Origin: Flavobacteriales bacterium
GTDB taxonomy: Bacteria; Bacteroidota; Bacteroidia; Flavobacteriales_D; Sanyastnellaceae
Assembly: GCA_030728235.1 (NCBI GenBank)
Contig: JANRAA010000280.1
Location: forward strand, 1-6,710
Length of the DNA: 6,710 bases
Direction of reading: 5' to 3'
Position 1 is the first letter of the stretch, and each line of letters begins with the position of its first letter. The translations under genes were made by a program, and so were the position numbers. Shown piece by piece: positions 5,616-6,710 of the stretch. The notes under the pieces were generated by a model that was not told where the DNA came from, ran no database searches, and worked only from the letters and a program-made list of their open reading frames with translations.

Positions 5616-6137
5616 ATGCAGGTATATTTAATCGGATACATGGGCAGTGGGAAGTCCACAGTGGGCAAGCAGTTGGCACGTGCCTTGCGTTTTGATTTTT
5701 TCGATCTCGACGCGGTTATCCAAGAGGCTGAGAAAAGGTCGATACCTGAAATATTCGAGAAAGAAGGTGAATCGTCGTTCCGCGGACTAGAACGCAAATA
5801 CTTGCGCCAGTTGATCGATTCTAAAGCCAACATGGTGCTGTCAACCGGTGGTGGCACACCCTGTTTTTACGACAACCACATGATCATGAAAAAGGCAGGC
5901 ATCACCGTTTACCTCAAAATGGATGTCGCCACCCTCGTCCACCGACTTTCTAACGCCAAAGAAGAGCGTCCACTCGTCGCCGGAAAATCCCCCGATGAAT
6001 TAACTACCTTCATTAAAAACCACCTCGAAGAACGCAGCGAGTATTATGACGACTGCGACATTATCTTCCCTGCTTTGGGCTTTAATCGCAGTAAACTCGA
6101 TCGGTTGGTAGACCTGATCGCCGAAAAGGCAAAGTAG
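5616..6137 (+). CDS. aroK: Shikimate kinase
   Basis: The 173-residue enzyme phosphorylates shikimate at O3 with ATP, the fifth step of the chorismate pathway to aromatic amino acids, in the cytoplasm. The length is normal for the family. Visible features are a P-loop GYMGSGKST (residues 7-15, Lys13), shikimate-binding Asp32 and Arg56, the STGGG motif (76-80), the LID segment with Arg118 in ERPL, and Arg140 near the C-terminus. ATG 5616 is the only sensible start: an in-frame TGA lies at 5589-5591, and the P-loop begins six residues in, as is usual. There is no Shine-Dalgarno sequence. It diverges from clpB and converges on the AraC-type gene, with 10 bp between the stops and no terminator between them. 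It stands apart from other aro genes in this window. Confidence 0.96.
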   Translation: MQVYLIGYMGSGKSTVGKQLARALRFDFFDLDAVIQEAEKRSIPEIFEKEGESSFRGLERKYLRQLIDSKANMVLSTGGGTPCFYDNHMIMKKAGITVYLKMDVATLVHRLSNAKEERPLVAGKSPDELTTFIKNHLEERSEYYDDCDIIFPALGFNRSKLDRLVDLIAEKAK

Positions 6138-6147
6138 AACTTTGATC

Positions 6148-6710
6148 TCAGTTGAGGTTTTTGTACTCCCCGGGATTCATGCCTGTCTTGGATTTGAACA
6201 ACTTAGAAAAATGCTGCGGATACTCGAATCCGAGCTGGTAAGCAATCTGACTTACAGGCTCACCTGTGCCTAACAACAATGTTTTTGCACGATCAATAAC
6301 AAAGCGCTGAACTGTTTCTTGTGCGTTCAGTCCTGTCTCTTTTCGCAAAAGGTCGCTAAGATACTGGGCCGACATTCCCAATTTCTCAGCCGACATTTTT
6401 ACCGAAGGAACTCCTGTTTTCAATTGCTCGTTTTCTTCATAGTAGCTTTGTAAAAACTGCTCCAAACGCGAAGAAACATCGCTATTCATACTCGCTCGAG
6501 TATAAAACTGACGATCGTAATAACGCGTGCTATAATCCAACAACAATTCGATATTGGACACAAAAATCTTCTGACTGTGTTTGTCGATGCGCTGGTTCAA
6601 CTCTTCATCTATCTTACTAGCTATTTCATTCAATGACTGTTGTTCTTTGTCTGATATGTGCAAAGCCTCATTCGCCGGATACGCGGGACGCGGGCTAACA
6701 GATACCAGGA
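6148..6710 (-). CDS. AraC-family transcriptional regulator, C-terminal part (partial)
   Basis: The frame is open to the window edge, so the N-terminus is missing; about 187 codons are visible. A TTG about 48 bases from the edge is not a credible start, because the sequence before it (ending PRPAYPANEALH) continues the pattern of full-length Bacteroidota AraC proteins, which carry an N-terminal cupin-like sensor domain. The visible part has a helical linker (NIELLLDYSTRYYDRQF) and then the two AraC/XylS helix-turn-helix motifs: MSAEKLGMSAQYLSDLLRK, and PVSQIAYQLGFEYPQHFSKL leading into the family signature FKSKTGMNPGEYK. It binds DNA and probably activates transcription in response to an unknown ligand. 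Its targets and promoter lie outside the window. It converges with aroK, so the two genes are not cotranscribed. Confidence 0.93.
   Translation of the reverse strand, partial: LVSVSPRPAYPANEALHISDKEQQSLNEIASKIDEELNQRIDKHSQKIFVSNIELLLDYSTRYYDRQFYTRASMNSDVSSRLEQFLQSYYEENEQLKTGVPSVKMSAEKLGMSAQYLSDLLRKETGLNAQETVQRFVIDRAKTLLLGTGEPVSQIAYQLGFEYPQHFSKLFKSKTGMNPGEYKNLN

Noticed and set aside
5585..5857. Minus-strand frame opposite the start of aroK
   Set aside because: It is the antisense shadow of a clear shikimate kinase gene and has no independent support.

Overview
The window looks like chromosomal DNA from a Bacteroidota member, probably Flavobacteriales. That placement is inference from four things: ClpB, shikimate kinase and AraC-type proteins with sequences typical of that phylum; no clear Shine-Dalgarno sequences before the genes; a TAnnTTTG-type -7 element; and a signal peptide ending in Leu-Ala-Gln. 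The five protein genes look like ordinary housekeeping or accessory genes. No defence, secretion or biosynthetic cluster is visible.

Layout. Positions 1-248 hold two copies of a roughly 78-bp non-coding repeat, 169 bp apart. Each contains spaced 12-mers and sequences one base from a DnaA box, and a structured spacer separates them. Next are two co-directional plus-strand genes 10 nt apart: an exported OmpA-C-domain protein (312-1571, GTG start) and an FAHD1-like fumarylacetoacetate hydrolase family enzyme (1582-2193). A 635-bp gap (2194-2828) follows between converging genes. It holds a very GC-rich structured island, a direct repeat 100 bp apart, overlapping inverted repeats and a convincing terminator for clpB. 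The disaggregase gene clpB runs on the minus strand (5453-2829). Divergent from it, after 162 bp, is aroK (5616-6137), which meets the C-terminal part of an AraC-family regulator on the minus strand (6710-6148, cut by the window edge) with only 10 bp between the stops.

The genes do not form one pathway. The OmpA-like protein is predicted to bind peptidoglycan in the periplasm, the FAHD enzyme acts in central keto-acid metabolism, ClpB rescues aggregated proteins with DnaK, and AroK makes shikimate 3-phosphate for aromatic amino acids. Only the OmpA/FAHD pair looks like an operon. The parts most worth a second look are non-coding: the repeat at the left edge, the structured 2.2-2.8 kb gap, and possibly leaderless starts at 312 and 5616.
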